A stretch of DNA of 64,000 nt from Pseudomonadota bacterium (GTDB lineage Bacteria; Pseudomonadota; Gammaproteobacteria; Burkholderiales; Burkholderiaceae_C). A program made the translations under genes and the position numbers. This document shows positions 1-8,377 of the stretch, in pieces. Location of the stretch: positions 1 to 64,000 of the forward strand of contig CAUJHV010000007.1 in the NCBI GenBank assembly GCA_963205115.1, read 5' to 3'. The notes below the pieces were generated by a model, which was given only the letters and a program-made list of their open reading frames with translations, did no database searches and was not told the DNA's origin. Every line of letters starts with the position of its first letter. Position 1 is the first letter of the stretch.

Positions 1-1
1 C

Positions 2-256
2 CGGCAGCACATGCAGACCCACTTCGGCATCGCGCCCGATGTGGCGCTGCGCACCGGCCGCACGGCCCATGTGGCCGGTGGCGGGCTGCTGGATGTGCAC
101 GCCGGCGCCATGCTGCAAGTGCCGCTGCGCGGCCGCTGGACGCTGGTGGGAGGCCTGGCGCTGGCGCAGCTGCAGGGCGATGCCGCTGCCAGCCCGCTCA
201 CGCGCCGGGCATTCGGTGCCACGGCCAGCGTGGCGCTGGCCTGGCGGTCGCGATGA
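2..256 (+). CDS. MipA/OmpV-like outer-membrane protein, C-terminal end only
   Basis: The window opens inside this gene; 84 codons and the stop are visible, so the N-terminus, signal peptide and start are missing. The visible part alternates short beta-strand-like stretches with turns and ends in GDAAASPLTRRA followed by a last strand ending AWRSR. That GDA-x-SP turn before the final strand is typical of MipA (MltA-interacting protein)/OmpV barrels of the outer membrane. Classical MipA ends in an aromatic residue, which is not seen here. The family call comes from a short tail and is moderate; a different 8-12-strand barrel is possible. Confidence 0.55.
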   Translation, partial: RQHMQTHFGIAPDVALRTGRTAHVAGGGLLDVHAGAMLQVPLRGRWTLVGGLALAQLQGDAAASPLTRRAFGATASVALAWRSR

Positions 257-268
257 GGGTCGCGCTGA

Positions 269-529
269 TCAGCGCGCGCTGCGCTGCTGGTCGGGACCGG
301 GGCCACGGCGCTCGATGTGGCGGAAGGTGATGCGGCCCTTGCTCAGGTCGTAGGCCGACAGCTCCAGCGACACGGCGTCGCCCGCCAGGATGCGGATGTG
401 GTGCTTGCGCATCTTGCCGGAGGTGTAGGCAATCAGCTCGTGGCCGTTGTCCAGCGTGACGCGGTAACGCGAGTCGGGCAGGACTTCGGTCACCTTGCCC
501 TGCATCTCGATCAGTTCTTCCTTGGCCAT
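269..529 (-). CDS. infA: Translation initiation factor IF-1 (long paralog)
   Basis: 86-residue OB-fold protein that binds the 30S A site during initiation. It starts [21 protein letters not shown] and carries the usual [20 protein letters not shown] core and the SKGRITFR strand. Standard IF-1 has about 72 residues; here a basic, Gln/Arg-rich tail of about 14 residues follows, as in the second IF-1 that many Burkholderiales carry outside the ribosomal-protein operon. It is monocistronic: its neighbour on the left is on the other strand and the permease gene upstream ends 239 bases before its start. A minus-strand TACAAT (749-754) is a possible -10 box with a long leader; nothing else is recognisable in that gap. 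Confidence 0.93.
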   Translation of the reverse strand: MAKEELIEMQGKVTEVLPDSRYRVTLDNGHELIAYTSGKMRKHHIRILAGDAVSLELSAYDLSKGRITFRHIERRGPGPDQQRSAR

Positions 530-768
530 GGGGCGGGGATCTCCGGAAACTTGGTTCAGGCGCTGCGCCACAGGGGATGGGCACGCGCGGGGGGTCGACA
601 GGAAACGGGTCGGCGGCAGGCCCGGGGCCGGCGACCCGAGGGGCGCCGATGGATCGTGAGATCGGAAGGCGACGCCGGGGGTGCGGACAGTCGGGGGCCG
701 TACAGACGGCTGGCAGCGCCGGCGCACGCCATGCGCAGGCAACCCACGATTGTACGCCGGGCAGCGGC

Positions 769-1635
769 TCAGCGCTTGCGCGCCAGCTTGGGGTCGAGCA
801 GATCGCGCAGGCCGTCGCCCATCAGGTTCAGGCCCAGCACGCTGAGCGCGATGGCCACGCCGGGGTAGACGGCCAGCATCGGCGCCTGGAACATCATCGT
901 CTGGGCTTCGTTGAGCATGCGGCCCCAGCTGGGCTGCGGCGGCTGCGTGCCCAGCCCCAGGTAGCTCAGCGCCGCTTCGGCCAGGATGGCCGTGGCAAAC
1001 GAGACCGTGGCCTGCACGATCAGCACGCTGGCGATGTTGGGCAGCACGTGGTCGAAGCTGATGCGCCAGGCGCCCTTGCCTGCGGCCCGCGCGGCCAGCA
1101 CGTAGTCGCGCGCCCACACCGCATTGGCCGCGCCACGCGTGATGCGCGCAAAGACGGGGATGTTGAAGATGCCGATGGCCACGATGCTCATCAGCAGGCC
1201 AGGGCCGTAGATGGCCGTGAGCATGATGGCCGACAGCAGCGCCGGGAAGGCGAAGGTGAAGTCGCTGGCGCGCATCACGAGTTCTTCGACCCAGCCGCGC
1301 CGGGCCGAGGCCAGACAGCCCAGCGCCACGCCGATCGACAGCCCGATGCCCACCGCGACCACTCCCACGACGATGCTGTTCTGCGAGCCCACCAGCAGCT
1401 GCGAGGCGGTGTCACGCCCCAGGCTGTCCGTGCCCAGCCAGTGCGCGGCCGACGGCGGCTGCAGCTTGTTGGGGATGTCGATATCGCCCGGCGGGTAGGG
1501 CGACCACACCAGCGACAGCAGCGCCACCGCGACCAGCACCGCGCTGAGCAGGCCGCCCAGCACGAAGCTCTTGTGGCGGCGCGCTCGCGACCAGAAGCCG
1601 GGGGCGCCACTGGCGGTCGTCGCTGCCGCGCTCAT
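769..1635 (-). CDS. Peptide/nickel-type ABC transporter permease, DppC-like
   Basis: 288-residue inner-membrane permease of the BPD_transp_1 family, OppC/DppC branch. An N-terminal membrane helix (about residues 30-50) is followed by the periplasmic [11 protein letters not shown] motif typical of DppC/OppC proteins, then five more helices. The cytoplasmic EAA loop that docks on the ATPase is seen as the stretch around [14 protein letters not shown], and the late [16 protein letters not shown] motif is intact. The start codon overlaps the stop of the DppB-like gene by four bases (ATGA), so the two are translationally coupled. No ATPase or binding-protein gene lies next to them, so the substrate (di/oligopeptide, nickel, glutathione) cannot be told. 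Confidence 0.9.
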   Translation of the reverse strand: MSAAATTASGAPGFWSRARRHKSFVLGGLLSAVLVAVALLSLVWSPYPPGDIDIPNKLQPPSAAHWLGTDSLGRDTASQLLVGSQNSIVVGVVAVGIGLSIGVALGCLASARRGWVEELVMRASDFTFAFPALLSAIMLTAIYGPGLLMSIVAIGIFNIPVFARITRGAANAVWARDYVLAARAAGKGAWRISFDHVLPNIASVLIVQATVSFATAILAEAALSYLGLGTQPPQPSWGRMLNEAQTMMFQAPMLAVYPGVAIALSVLGLNLMGDGLRDLLDPKLARKR

Positions 1636-2600
1636 CCCGGTGCCCCGCTCACGCGCAGCCGCGGATCGACCCAGGCATACAGCACGTCGACCACGAAATT
1701 GACGACCACCACCACGCCGGCCAGCAGCAGCACGACGTCACGCACGACGATCAGGTCGCGGTTGCTGATGGCCTGGAAGACCAGGCGCCCGACACCCGGC
1801 AGCACGAAGACGTTTTCGACGACGATGGTGCCGGTGATGAGGTTGGCGAACTGCAGGCCCATCACCGTCAGCACCGGGATCATGGCGTTGCGCAGCACGT
1901 GGCGGAACAGCGCCTGGCGGCGCGTCAGGCCCTTGGCGCGGGCCGTGCGCGCGAAGTCCTCGCGCATCACCTCCAACACGGCCGAGCGTGTCATGCGCGC
2001 GAGGATCGCCGCCTGCACCAGCGCCAGCGCCAAAGCGGGCAGCAGCAGGCTCTTGAGGCCTTCCCACAGGCCGCCGCCATCGTCTTCGCTCCAGCCGGGA
2101 AAGCCGCCGGCGCTGACCCACTGCAGCTTCACCGCGAAGAACAGGATCAGCAGGATCGCAAACCAGAAGTTCGGGATCGCCAGGCCCAGCTGGCTGGCCG
2201 CCATCACGCCCACGTCGCCCAGTGTGTTGTGGCGCGCCGCGGCATACAGGCCCAGGCCCAGCGCCAGCACCATGGTCAGCGTCATCGCCATCACGGCCAG
2301 CGGCAGCGTGACCTGCAGCCGCTCGGCGATCAGCTCGGCCGTGGGCGTGTCGTAGCTGATGCTCATGGCCGTGCGGCCCTGCAGCAAGCCAGCGATCCAG
2401 TCGCGGTAACGCTCCAGCGGCGGACGATCCAGGCCCAGCTTGGCCTGCAGCGCGGCCAACGACTCCGGCGTGGCCGTGTCGCCCAGGATCACCTCGGCCG
2501 CGTTACCCGGGAGCAGTTCGAGCACGGCAAAGACGACCGCTGACGCCACGGCCAGCGTGAGCATCAGGGTCGCCAGGCGCTTGAGCAGGAAGACCAGCAT
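1632..2600 (-). CDS. Peptide/nickel-type ABC transporter permease, DppB-like
   Basis: 322-residue partner permease of the OppB/DppB branch. It begins MLVFLLKRLATLMLTLAVAS, the usual first helix, has the large periplasmic loop carrying LGLDRPPLERYRDW, and then the five-helix core. The EAA loop MREDFARTARAKGLTRRQALF and the C-terminal DVLYAWVDPRLRV are characteristic. It is the first gene of the two-gene unit and lies 81 bases from the divergent marC-like gene, so its promoter must be in that gap. A lone SBP_bac_5 binding protein elsewhere in the window (39706-41244) could in principle serve this pair in trans, but that is inference. Confidence 0.9.
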   Translation of the reverse strand: MLVFLLKRLATLMLTLAVASAVVFAVLELLPGNAAEVILGDTATPESLAALQAKLGLDRPPLERYRDWIAGLLQGRTAMSISYDTPTAELIAERLQVTLPLAVMAMTLTMVLALGLGLYAAARHNTLGDVGVMAASQLGLAIPNFWFAILLILFFAVKLQWVSAGGFPGWSEDDGGGLWEGLKSLLLPALALALVQAAILARMTRSAVLEVMREDFARTARAKGLTRRQALFRHVLRNAMIPVLTVMGLQFANLITGTIVVENVFVLPGVGRLVFQAISNRDLIVVRDVVLLLAGVVVVVNFVVDVLYAWVDPRLRVSGAPG

Positions 2601-2681
2601 CGGCCACTATGATGCCCGAAGCCTCAAGGCCTTCGTCCCGACCGCGCCGCCGCCCCCGACACCTTCTGCCCGCCTGGACCG

Positions 2682-3323
2682 ATGGACCTGCTCAAGCCGC
2701 TGATCGCCCTGCTGGCGATCGTCAACCCCATCGGCGCGGTGCCGTTCTTCATCCACTTCACGCAGCACCTGAGCCCGGCGGCGCGCCGGCATACGGTGCA
2801 CGTCAGCGCCTTTGCGGCTTTCATGGTCATCGCCATCAGCGGTCTGGCGGGCCTGAAGATCATCGAATTCTTCGGCATCACCGTCGCCAGCTTCCAGGTC
2901 GGCGGAGGCATGCTGCTGCTGGTGTCGTCGCTCAACATGCTCAACGCACAGCCCGCCGAGAGCCGCGGGCACGACGTCGACGACGGGCAGGCCAAGGCCG
3001 CCGCGGGCGCATCGATTGCCGTGGTACCGCTGACCGTGCCGCTGCTGACCGGCCCGGCGACGATCTCGACGATGGTGATCTACGCGGAGAAGACCCGCAC
3101 GCTGCTGGAGCACGCGGTGCTGGTCGGCTACGGCGTGGTCATCGGCGTGGCGACCTACCTGGCCTTTTCGGCCGCGGGGCGCATCGAACGGGTGCTGGGC
3201 CAGACCGGCATCAACGTGATGACCCGGCTGATGGGGCTGATCCTGGCGGCCATGGCCGTCGAACTGCTGGCCGACGGGCTGGTCAAACTGTTTCCCGTGC
3301 TGGCCTCGCACCTGGCGCGCTGA
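2682..3323 (+). CDS. MarC/UPF0056 family membrane protein
   Basis: 213-residue inner-membrane protein with six predicted helices. It begins MDLLKPLIALLAIVNPIGAVPFF; the N-terminal NPIGAVPFF motif and the internal VVPLTVPLLTGPATISTMV are hallmarks of MarC/NAAT-type proteins. MarC was once linked to multiple antibiotic resistance, but that role was not upheld; some archaeal relatives transport neutral amino acids, so the substrate is unknown. Length agrees with the family. It starts 81 bases from the divergent dppB-like gene and its stop is 37 bases before the aldehyde dehydrogenase start, so the latter two may be co-transcribed. No strong ribosome-binding site is visible before the ATG. Confidence 0.88.
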   Translation: MDLLKPLIALLAIVNPIGAVPFFIHFTQHLSPAARRHTVHVSAFAAFMVIAISGLAGLKIIEFFGITVASFQVGGGMLLLVSSLNMLNAQPAESRGHDVDDGQAKAAAGASIAVVPLTVPLLTGPATISTMVIYAEKTRTLLEHAVLVGYGVVIGVATYLAFSAAGRIERVLGQTGINVMTRLMGLILAAMAVELLADGLVKLFPVLASHLAR

Positions 3324-3360
3324 GCGCCGCGGCGGGGCCGTGCGGCCGCAGGACTACACG

Positions 3361-4818
3361 ATGAACCGACAGATTCCCTTTCCGACCGACCAGGTGCTGA
3401 TTGCCGGGCGCTGGCAGGCGCCGGCCAATGGCCAGTCTCTGCCGCTGTTCGACCCCTCCGACGGCAGCGAGCTCACCCGCATCGCACGCGGCGGATCGGC
3501 CGATGTCGACGCGGCCGTGCATGCCGCGCAGTCCGCGTTGGACGGCGCCTGGGGCCTGCTCAGCGCCACCGAGCGCGGGCGCCTGCTGATGGCCATGAGC
3601 GCCAAGGTGCTGGAGCAGGCCGACGAGCTCGCGCGCCTGGAAGCGCTGGATGTCGGCAAGCCCTACAAGCAGGGCCGCGCCGATGCGGTCGCGCTGGCGC
3701 GCTACCTGGAGTTCTACGGCGGCGCCGCCGACAAGGTGATGGGCGAGACCATCCCCTTTGCCAACGGCTACACCACACTGACCTGGCGCGAGCCGCACGG
3801 CGTGACGGCGCACATCGTGCCCTGGAACTACCCGATGCAGATCATCGGGCGCAGCGTCGGTGCGGCGCTGGCCATGGGCAACGCCTGCGTGCTCAAGCCC
3901 GCCGAAGAAGCCTGCCTGACCGCGCTGGCCTTCGCGCGCATCGCGCAGGACTGCGGCCTGCCCGCCGGCGCGCTGAACGTCGTGCCAGGCCTGGGCGAAG
4001 AGGCCGGCGCGGCGCTGTCCTCGCACCCGGGCGTGCGGCACGTGTCGTTCACGGGCTCGGTGGCCGTGGGCACGCTGATCCAGACGGCGGCCGCCAAGAA
4101 CGCCATTCCGGTGACGCTGGAACTCGGCGGCAAGAGCCCGCAGATCGTCTTTGCCGATGCCGACCTGGACGCGGCGCTGCCCTTCCTGGTCAACGCCGGC
4201 ATCCAGAACGCCGGCCAGACCTGTTCGGCCGCCAGCCGCATCCTCGTGGAGCGGCCCGTGTTCGACACCGTGGTCGCCCGCATGGCCGAGCGCTACCGCG
4301 CGCTGCGCGTGGCGCCGGCGCTGGCCGACGGTGACATCGGCCCCGTGATCTCGGCGCGGCAGCGCGACATCATCCAGGGCTACCTGGACCTGGTGCGTGA
4401 CAACGGCCTGCACGTGGCGGCACAGGCGACGCTGCCGGCCGATCTGCCCGCCGGCGGCTATTACGTGGCGCCCACGCTGGTGGCCGATGTCGTGCCCGGC
4501 CACCGCATCGCGCAGGAAGAGATCTTCGGGCCCGTGCAGGCGGTGATTCCCTTCGATGGCGAGGCCGAGGCGCTGCGCATCGCCAACGGCACACCCTATG
4601 GCCTGGTGGCCGGCGTGTGGACACGCGACGGCGGCCGCCAGCTGCGCATGGCGCGCAAGCTGCAATGCGGCCAGGTGTTCATCAACAACTACGGCGCGGG
4701 CGGCGGCATCGAGCTGCCCTTCGGCGGCGTCAAGCACTCCGGCCACGGGCGCGAGAAGGGCTTCGAGGCGCTGTACGGCTTCTCGGCGCTCAAGACGGTG
4801 GCGATCCGGCACGACTGA
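3361..4818 (+). CDS. NAD(P)-dependent aldehyde dehydrogenase
   Basis: 485-residue soluble enzyme oxidising an aldehyde to the acid. Visible signatures are the Rossmann-region IVPWNYPMQI, the glycine motif FTGSVAVG, the general-base Glu in LELGGKSPQ, the catalytic Cys in NAGQTCSAASR and the late EEIFGPV. It resembles the betaine/gamma-aminobutyraldehyde class, but substrate cannot be fixed from sequence. I chose ATG 3361, preceded by AGGA eight bases upstream; an in-frame GTG at 3340 would add seven residues. The gene follows the marC-like gene by 37 bases. Nothing shows its regulation. Confidence 0.9.
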   Translation: MNRQIPFPTDQVLIAGRWQAPANGQSLPLFDPSDGSELTRIARGGSADVDAAVHAAQSALDGAWGLLSATERGRLLMAMSAKVLEQADELARLEALDVGKPYKQGRADAVALARYLEFYGGAADKVMGETIPFANGYTTLTWREPHGVTAHIVPWNYPMQIIGRSVGAALAMGNACVLKPAEEACLTALAFARIAQDCGLPAGALNVVPGLGEEAGAALSSHPGVRHVSFTGSVAVGTLIQTAAAKNAIPVTLELGGKSPQIVFADADLDAALPFLVNAGIQNAGQTCSAASRILVERPVFDTVVARMAERYRALRVAPALADGDIGPVISARQRDIIQGYLDLVRDNGLHVAAQATLPADLPAGGYYVAPTLVADVVPGHRIAQEEIFGPVQAVIPFDGEAEALRIANGTPYGLVAGVWTRDGGRQLRMARKLQCGQVFINNYGAGGGIELPFGGVKHSGHGREKGFEALYGFSALKTVAIRHD

Positions 4819-4846
4819 GGTCCTGCAGGCGTCGCCCGGACAAAAA

Positions 4847-4869
4847 AAGGCCCGCACAGGGCGGGCCTT
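4847..4869 (-). terminator. Intrinsic terminator for the minus-strand small gene
   Basis: A perfect 9-bp stem AAGGCCCGC / GCGGGCCTT with a 5-base loop. Read on the minus strand it is followed by a run of seven T (4842-4848 in complement), a classical intrinsic terminator 41 bases after the stop of the 83-aa gene. On the plus strand there is no T tract, so it would serve the aldehyde dehydrogenase gene poorly. Confidence 0.8.
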
Positions 4870-4909
4870 CGCGAGGAAGGGACTGGGCGTCCCACCCGTT
4901 CGCGCGGGA

Positions 4910-5161
4910 TCAGCTCATTTCGTGGCGGTCGGCGGCGGCGTACAGGTCGGCGGCAAACCGCGGGTCCTGATCGCGCATCGCATCGGCCAGGCGGCGCACG
5001 GCCGAGGCCTCACCGGCGCGGCCTCGCACCTCCTGATGCGCCTTCACGTAGGTCCCGGCACTTTGGAAGAGGTCGCGAAGCTGCACCGCCAGACGGGCGG
5101 CCCAGACGGCGCCGCGGGGTTCGACGATGGCGGCGGGACTAACAACGTGGACGTGTGTCAT
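4910..5161 (-). CDS. Conserved small protein of unknown function (83 aa)
   Basis: The protein starts MTHVHVVSPAAIVEPRGAVW and is mostly helical with many Ala/Arg; it ends FAADLYAAADRHEMS. I recognise no catalytic motif and no membrane segment. The ATG at 5161 is preceded by AGGAGA at good spacing, and an intrinsic terminator follows, so expression is likely. It is the second of two small minus-strand genes between the aldehyde dehydrogenase and the divergent LysR gene, so it may be in the LysR target unit. Function unknown. Confidence 0.7.
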   Translation of the reverse strand: MTHVHVVSPAAIVEPRGAVWAARLAVQLRDLFQSAGTYVKAHQEVRGRAGEASAVRRLADAMRDQDPRFAADLYAAADRHEMS

Positions 5162-5245
5162 GAGATTTCTCCTGTGTCGCGGCAGCTGGCTGTTTGCACA
5201 GCTACCGCAGAATTTCAAAAGTGAGCGTTCGCTTGTGGCGTCCGC

Positions 5246-5404
5246 TCAGGGGGTTTGACGGCGTGCGAGCACGGGATTCAGACGGTCGATCAGGCGGCGC
5301 CAGGCACGGCCGTGTCGACGCAGGTGCCAGGCCAGCGTCTGGCTCAGGCTGGCGGCTTGCCAAGCCCGGCTGGACGCACCGGCGGTCTGGGGTTGCAGGC
5401 TCAT
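5246..5404 (-). CDS. Very small basic protein (52 aa), LysR-divergent
   Basis: ATG at 5404 is preceded by AAAGGAG seven bases upstream and the frame runs 52 codons to TGA. The product begins MSLQPQTAGASSRAWQAASL and ends in a strongly basic amphipathic stretch, LRRHGRAWRRLIDRL then NPVLARRQTP. The composition (Trp and Arg repeats in a short protein) recalls DUF1127-type peptides, but the diagnostic residues are not clearly present, so I leave it unnamed. It lies 84 bases upstream of the 83-aa gene on the same strand and 140 bases from the divergent LysR start, so it is the natural first gene of the LysR-controlled unit. Confidence 0.65.
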   Translation of the reverse strand: MSLQPQTAGASSRAWQAASLSQTLAWHLRRHGRAWRRLIDRLNPVLARRQTP

Positions 5405-5472
5405 GGAGCACTCCTTTCTTCGTGGATCCGTCCGGCATGACGCCAGACCTTGACCACGACGCCATCATATTC

Positions 5473-5537
5473 GGGTTAACCCCAATGAAACTCAAATGAA
5501 TATTTTTTACCTAAGATATGAATGGTCTTCATATCTT
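5473..5537. promoter_or_regulatory. LysR-type control region with two perfect palindromes
   Basis: The 140-base gap between the divergent small gene and the LysR gene is conspicuously AT-rich for this genome. It has the 10-bp palindrome GGGTTAACCC (5473-5482) and an inverted repeat AAGATATGAA - 5 bases - TTCATATCTT (5513-5537), both perfect, with a run of T between them (about 5502-5507). The second ends seven bases before the regulator ATG. Position and symmetry fit an operator for autoregulation and activation of the divergent genes; this is inference from layout. Confidence 0.6.
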
Positions 5538-5544
5538 GGCTGCC

Positions 5545-6498
5545 ATGAACTTCCGGTCCTTCGATCTGAACCTGCTGCGCGTCTTTGACGCGGTGATGGC
5601 CGAGGGCAGCCTCACACGCGCCGCCGACACGCTGGCCATGACCCAGCCGGCCATCAGCCACGCGATGCGCCGCCTGCGCGAGGCGGTGGGCGAAGAGCTC
5701 TTCACACGCACGGCGCACGGCATGCGCCCGAACGACCGGGCCGAACAACTCTGGCCCCAGGTGCGCAGCGCCCTGTCGGACCTGCGCGAGGCGCTGGCGC
5801 CCGAGGCCTTCGACGCCGGCCGCCACACGGCCTACTTCCGCCTGGCCATGGCCGACGCGACGGCGGCCATGCTGTGCCCCGGCCTGCTGCAGGCCATCGA
5901 GAAGGACCAGGCGCCCGGCGTGTCGATACGCGTGATCCCGCTGACCACGCGCGACCCGCGACGGCTGCTGGACGCCGGGGAAGCCGATGTCGCCATCGGC
6001 TACTTCCCCGAGATCACGGCGGCCTTCGGCGCCGGCGGAGGCCACCCGGCGCTGCGCCATGCCCGCCTCTACCAGACTCGTTACGTGGGCGTGATGCGGC
6101 GCGGCCATCCACTGGCCAAGGGCGAGCTGTCACTGGACGCCTATTGCGCCGCCGAACACCTGCTGGTGAGCTTCTCCGGCCGGCCGCACGGTTATGTCGA
6201 CCAGGCTCTGTCCGCCCTGGGCCGCAGCCGCCGCATCGTGCTGACCGTCAACCAGTTTTTCACCGCCGGCCGCGTGGTGGCGCAATCGGACCTGCTGACC
6301 GTGCTGCCCGACCGCTTCGTCGAGGCCACCGGCTACCGGCGCGAGCTGCTCACGCGCGAGCTGCCGCTGGAGCTGCCCCCGGTGCTGGTGGACATGCTGT
6401 GGCACCGCCGGCTGGACCACCACCCGGCGCAGCAATGGCTGCGTGAGCGCATCCAGCACGCCGCCGAACTGGCGCACGCGGCGGCAGGCGCGCCCTGA
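5545..6498 (+). CDS. LysR family transcriptional regulator
   Basis: 317-residue DNA-binding regulator. The N-terminal winged helix-turn-helix spans about residues 1-60 (FDLNLLRVFDAVMAEGSLTR, then AADTLAMTQPAISHAMRRL), and the remainder is the periplasmic-binding-like effector domain, with a NodD/LinR-type feel because it keeps NDRAEQLWPQVR after the HTH. I start at ATG 5545 (MNFRSFDL); an upstream in-frame alternative at 5518 would lie within the inverted repeat. No good ribosome-binding site is seen. The 3' end is shared with a hairpin that also contains the stop of tyrB. Effector unknown. Confidence 0.92.
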   Translation: MNFRSFDLNLLRVFDAVMAEGSLTRAADTLAMTQPAISHAMRRLREAVGEELFTRTAHGMRPNDRAEQLWPQVRSALSDLREALAPEAFDAGRHTAYFRLAMADATAAMLCPGLLQAIEKDQAPGVSIRVIPLTTRDPRRLLDAGEADVAIGYFPEITAAFGAGGGHPALRHARLYQTRYVGVMRRGHPLAKGELSLDAYCAAEHLLVSFSGRPHGYVDQALSALGRSRRIVLTVNQFFTAGRVVAQSDLLTVLPDRFVEATGYRRELLTRELPLELPPVLVDMLWHRRLDHHPAQQWLRERIQHAAELAHAAAGAP

Positions 6499-6527
6499 CG
6501 GGCGCGGAGGTGTCCCGGCCCGTCAGG
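6494..6527. terminator. Bidirectional hairpin containing both stop codons
   Basis: Perfect 10-bp inverted repeat CCTGACGGGC (6494-6503) / GCCCGTCAGG (6518-6527) with a 14-base loop. The TGA inside the left arm is the LysR stop and the TCA inside the right arm is the tyrB stop on the minus strand, so one stem closes both converging genes. No U-tract follows on either strand. Confidence 0.6.
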
Positions 6528-7722
6528 CCAGGACGTGCGCGATGGCCTCGGCCGCGGCTTCGACGTTGCCGGAGTTCAGGCCGGCCACGCACATGCGCCC
6601 CGAGCGGATCAGGTAGACGCCCTGCTCCTGCCGCAGACGGTCGACCTGCTCGGCACTCAAGCCCGTGTAGCTGAACATCCCGCGCTGGGTGAGCAGGTAA
6701 TTCAGGTCGCGACCGGGGCAGCGACGTGTCAGCACCGCGTGCAGCCGCTGGCGCATCGAGAGGATGCGCTCGCGCATGGCGGCGACGTCACGCTCCCACG
6801 AGGCACGCAGCGCCGGGTCGCCCAGCACGTGAGCGACGATGCCCGCGGCGTGCAGGCCGGGGTTCGAATAGATGCGGCGCACGGTGGCCTTGAGCTGGCC
6901 CAGCACGCGGTCGGCTTCGGCCGCATCGGCACAGACCACGCTCAGCGCGCCGGCCCGCTCGCCGTACAGGCTCATGCTCTTGGAGAACGAATTGGCCACG
7001 AAGAAGCTCAGGCCGGCGGAGGCCAGCGCGCGCAGCGCATAGGCGTCCTCGGCAATGCCGTCGCCATAGCCCTGGTAGGCCAGGTCCAGGAAGGGCAGCA
7101 ATTCGCGCTCGCGCAGCACCGGGATCAGTGCGTCCCACTGCGCGCGGCTGAGGTCGACGCCCGTGGGGTTGTGGCAGCAGGCGTGCAGCAGCACGACGCT
7201 GCGCGGCGGCAGGCTGCGCAGCGTCTCGCACATCGCCTCAAAGCGCACGCCGCCGCCTTGCGGGTCGTAGTACGGGTAGGTCTTCACCACCAGGCCGCAG
7301 CCTTCGAACATCGCGCGGTGGTTGTCCCAGGTCGGGTCGCTGACCCAGACCGTCGTGCCCGGAAACCAGCGCGCCAGGAAGTCGCCGCCGACCTTCAGGC
7401 CGCCACTGGAGCCGACACTCTGGATGGTGGCCACGCGACCGCTGCGCAAGGCCTCGTGGTCTGCGCCGAACAGCAGCTCCTGCACCAGGCGGCGCATCGG
7501 CGCCGAGCCCTCGATCGGCAGGTAGGGCTTGGCCCCGCCTTCGGCCAGCAGCCGGGTTTCGGCCTGGCGCACGCAGTCCAGCACCGGGATGCGGCCGGCA
7601 TCGTCGAAATAGATGCCGATGGACAGGTTGATCTTCTTCGTGCGCGGGTCGCGCTGGAAATCCTCGTTGAGGCTGAGGATGGGGTCGCCCGCATAGGCGT
7701 CGAGGTGGTTGAAAAACGGCAT
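6523..7722 (-). CDS. tyrB: Aromatic amino acid aminotransferase
   Basis: 399-residue fold-type I PLP enzyme transferring the amino group of Tyr/Phe (and often Asp) to 2-oxoglutarate. The start [18 protein letters not shown] is typical of the AspC/TyrB subgroup. Visible active-site parts are SDPTWDNH (Trp 132), HACCHNPTG, the PLP-N1 Asp 213 in [12 protein letters not shown] and the Schiff-base Lys 248 in [18 protein letters not shown] 7722 is used; the open frame extends further upstream but that part has no homology-like features. It converges on the LysR gene and lies 46 bases downstream of the glutathione peroxidase stop, so co-transcription is plausible. Confidence 0.9.
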   Translation of the reverse strand: MPFFNHLDAYAGDPILSLNEDFQRDPRTKKINLSIGIYFDDAGRIPVLDCVRQAETRLLAEGGAKPYLPIEGSAPMRRLVQELLFGADHEALRSGRVATIQSVGSSGGLKVGGDFLARWFPGTTVWVSDPTWDNHRAMFEGCGLVVKTYPYYDPQGGGVRFEAMCETLRSLPPRSVVLLHACCHNPTGVDLSRAQWDALIPVLRERELLPFLDLAYQGYGDGIAEDAYALRALASAGLSFFVANSFSKSMSLYGERAGALSVVCADAAEADRVLGQLKATVRRIYSNPGLHAAGIVAHVLGDPALRASWERDVAAMRERILSMRQRLHAVLTRRCPGRDLNYLLTQRGMFSYTGLSAEQVDRLRQEQGVYLIRSGRMCVAGLNSGNVEAAAEAIAHVLA

Positions 7723-7768
7723 GGTGCAGCAGGGTCGATGGACGGAAGGTTGCGCGGGCGACGGGTCT

Positions 7769-8275
7769 TCAGGGTGCCGGGACCGCGAGTGCAGCCTCGA
7801 TGTCCTTGGCCAGCGACGCGGGCGCGTCGGTGGGTGCATAACGCTTGATCACATGACCATCCCGGCCCACCAGGAACTTCGTGAAGTTCCACTTCACGGC
7901 CTTGCTGCCCAGAAGCCCGGGCGCCTCGGTGGTGAGCCACTTCCACACCGGATCGGCGCCATCGCCATTGACGTCCACCTTGGACATCATCGGAAAGCTC
8001 ACGCCGTAATTGCGCTGGCAGAACGCACCGATCTCTTCGTTGCTGCCGGGATCCTGGGCGCCGAACTGGTTGCTCGGGAAGCCGACGATCACCAGGCCCT
8101 GGTCGCGGTACCGCTGCCAGAGCTCTTCAAGACCGGCGAACTGTGGCGTGAATCCGCAGGCGCTGGCGGTGTTGACCACCAGCAGCACCTTGCCGCGCTG
8201 AGACGCAAATTCGGCTGGCTGGCCTTCGATGGACACGGACTGGAAGTCGTAGATCGTCTGCGTGCGTTTGCCCAT
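7769..8275 (-). CDS. Glutathione peroxidase family (thiol peroxidase)
   Basis: 168-residue thioredoxin-fold peroxidase. Peroxidatic Cys 40 sits in [13 protein letters not shown], Gln 74 in NQFGAQDPG and Trp 129-Asn 130 in [10 protein letters not shown], the conserved catalytic tetrad of the BtuE/Gpx family. It is a Cys form, no selenocysteine. No signal peptide, so probably cytoplasmic; bacterial relatives generally use thioredoxin rather than glutathione. Start ATG 8275 ([12 protein letters not shown]). Located between tyrB and the DMT-family exporter gene on the same strand. Confidence 0.9.
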   Translation of the reverse strand: MGKRTQTIYDFQSVSIEGQPAEFASQRGKVLLVVNTASACGFTPQFAGLEELWQRYRDQGLVIVGFPSNQFGAQDPGSNEEIGAFCQRNYGVSFPMMSKVDVNGDGADPVWKWLTTEAPGLLGSKAVKWNFTKFLVGRDGHVIKRYAPTDAPASLAKDIEAALAVPAP

Positions 8276-8377
8276 GGTGTCAACGGTCCCGGTGGTCGAG
8301 CAGGGATGGTAGCGCCGACGCCGCGCCACGACCGGCGCAGGGCTGTGGCCCGCGCGGCAAGCGGCCGCTTGGCGACC

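Noticed and set aside
3283..4857. A 524-codon open frame antisense to the aldehyde dehydrogenase
   Set aside because: Composition is His/Gln/Arg/Gly-rich nonsense typical of a mirror frame in very GC-rich coding DNA; the plus-strand enzyme has all catalytic motifs.
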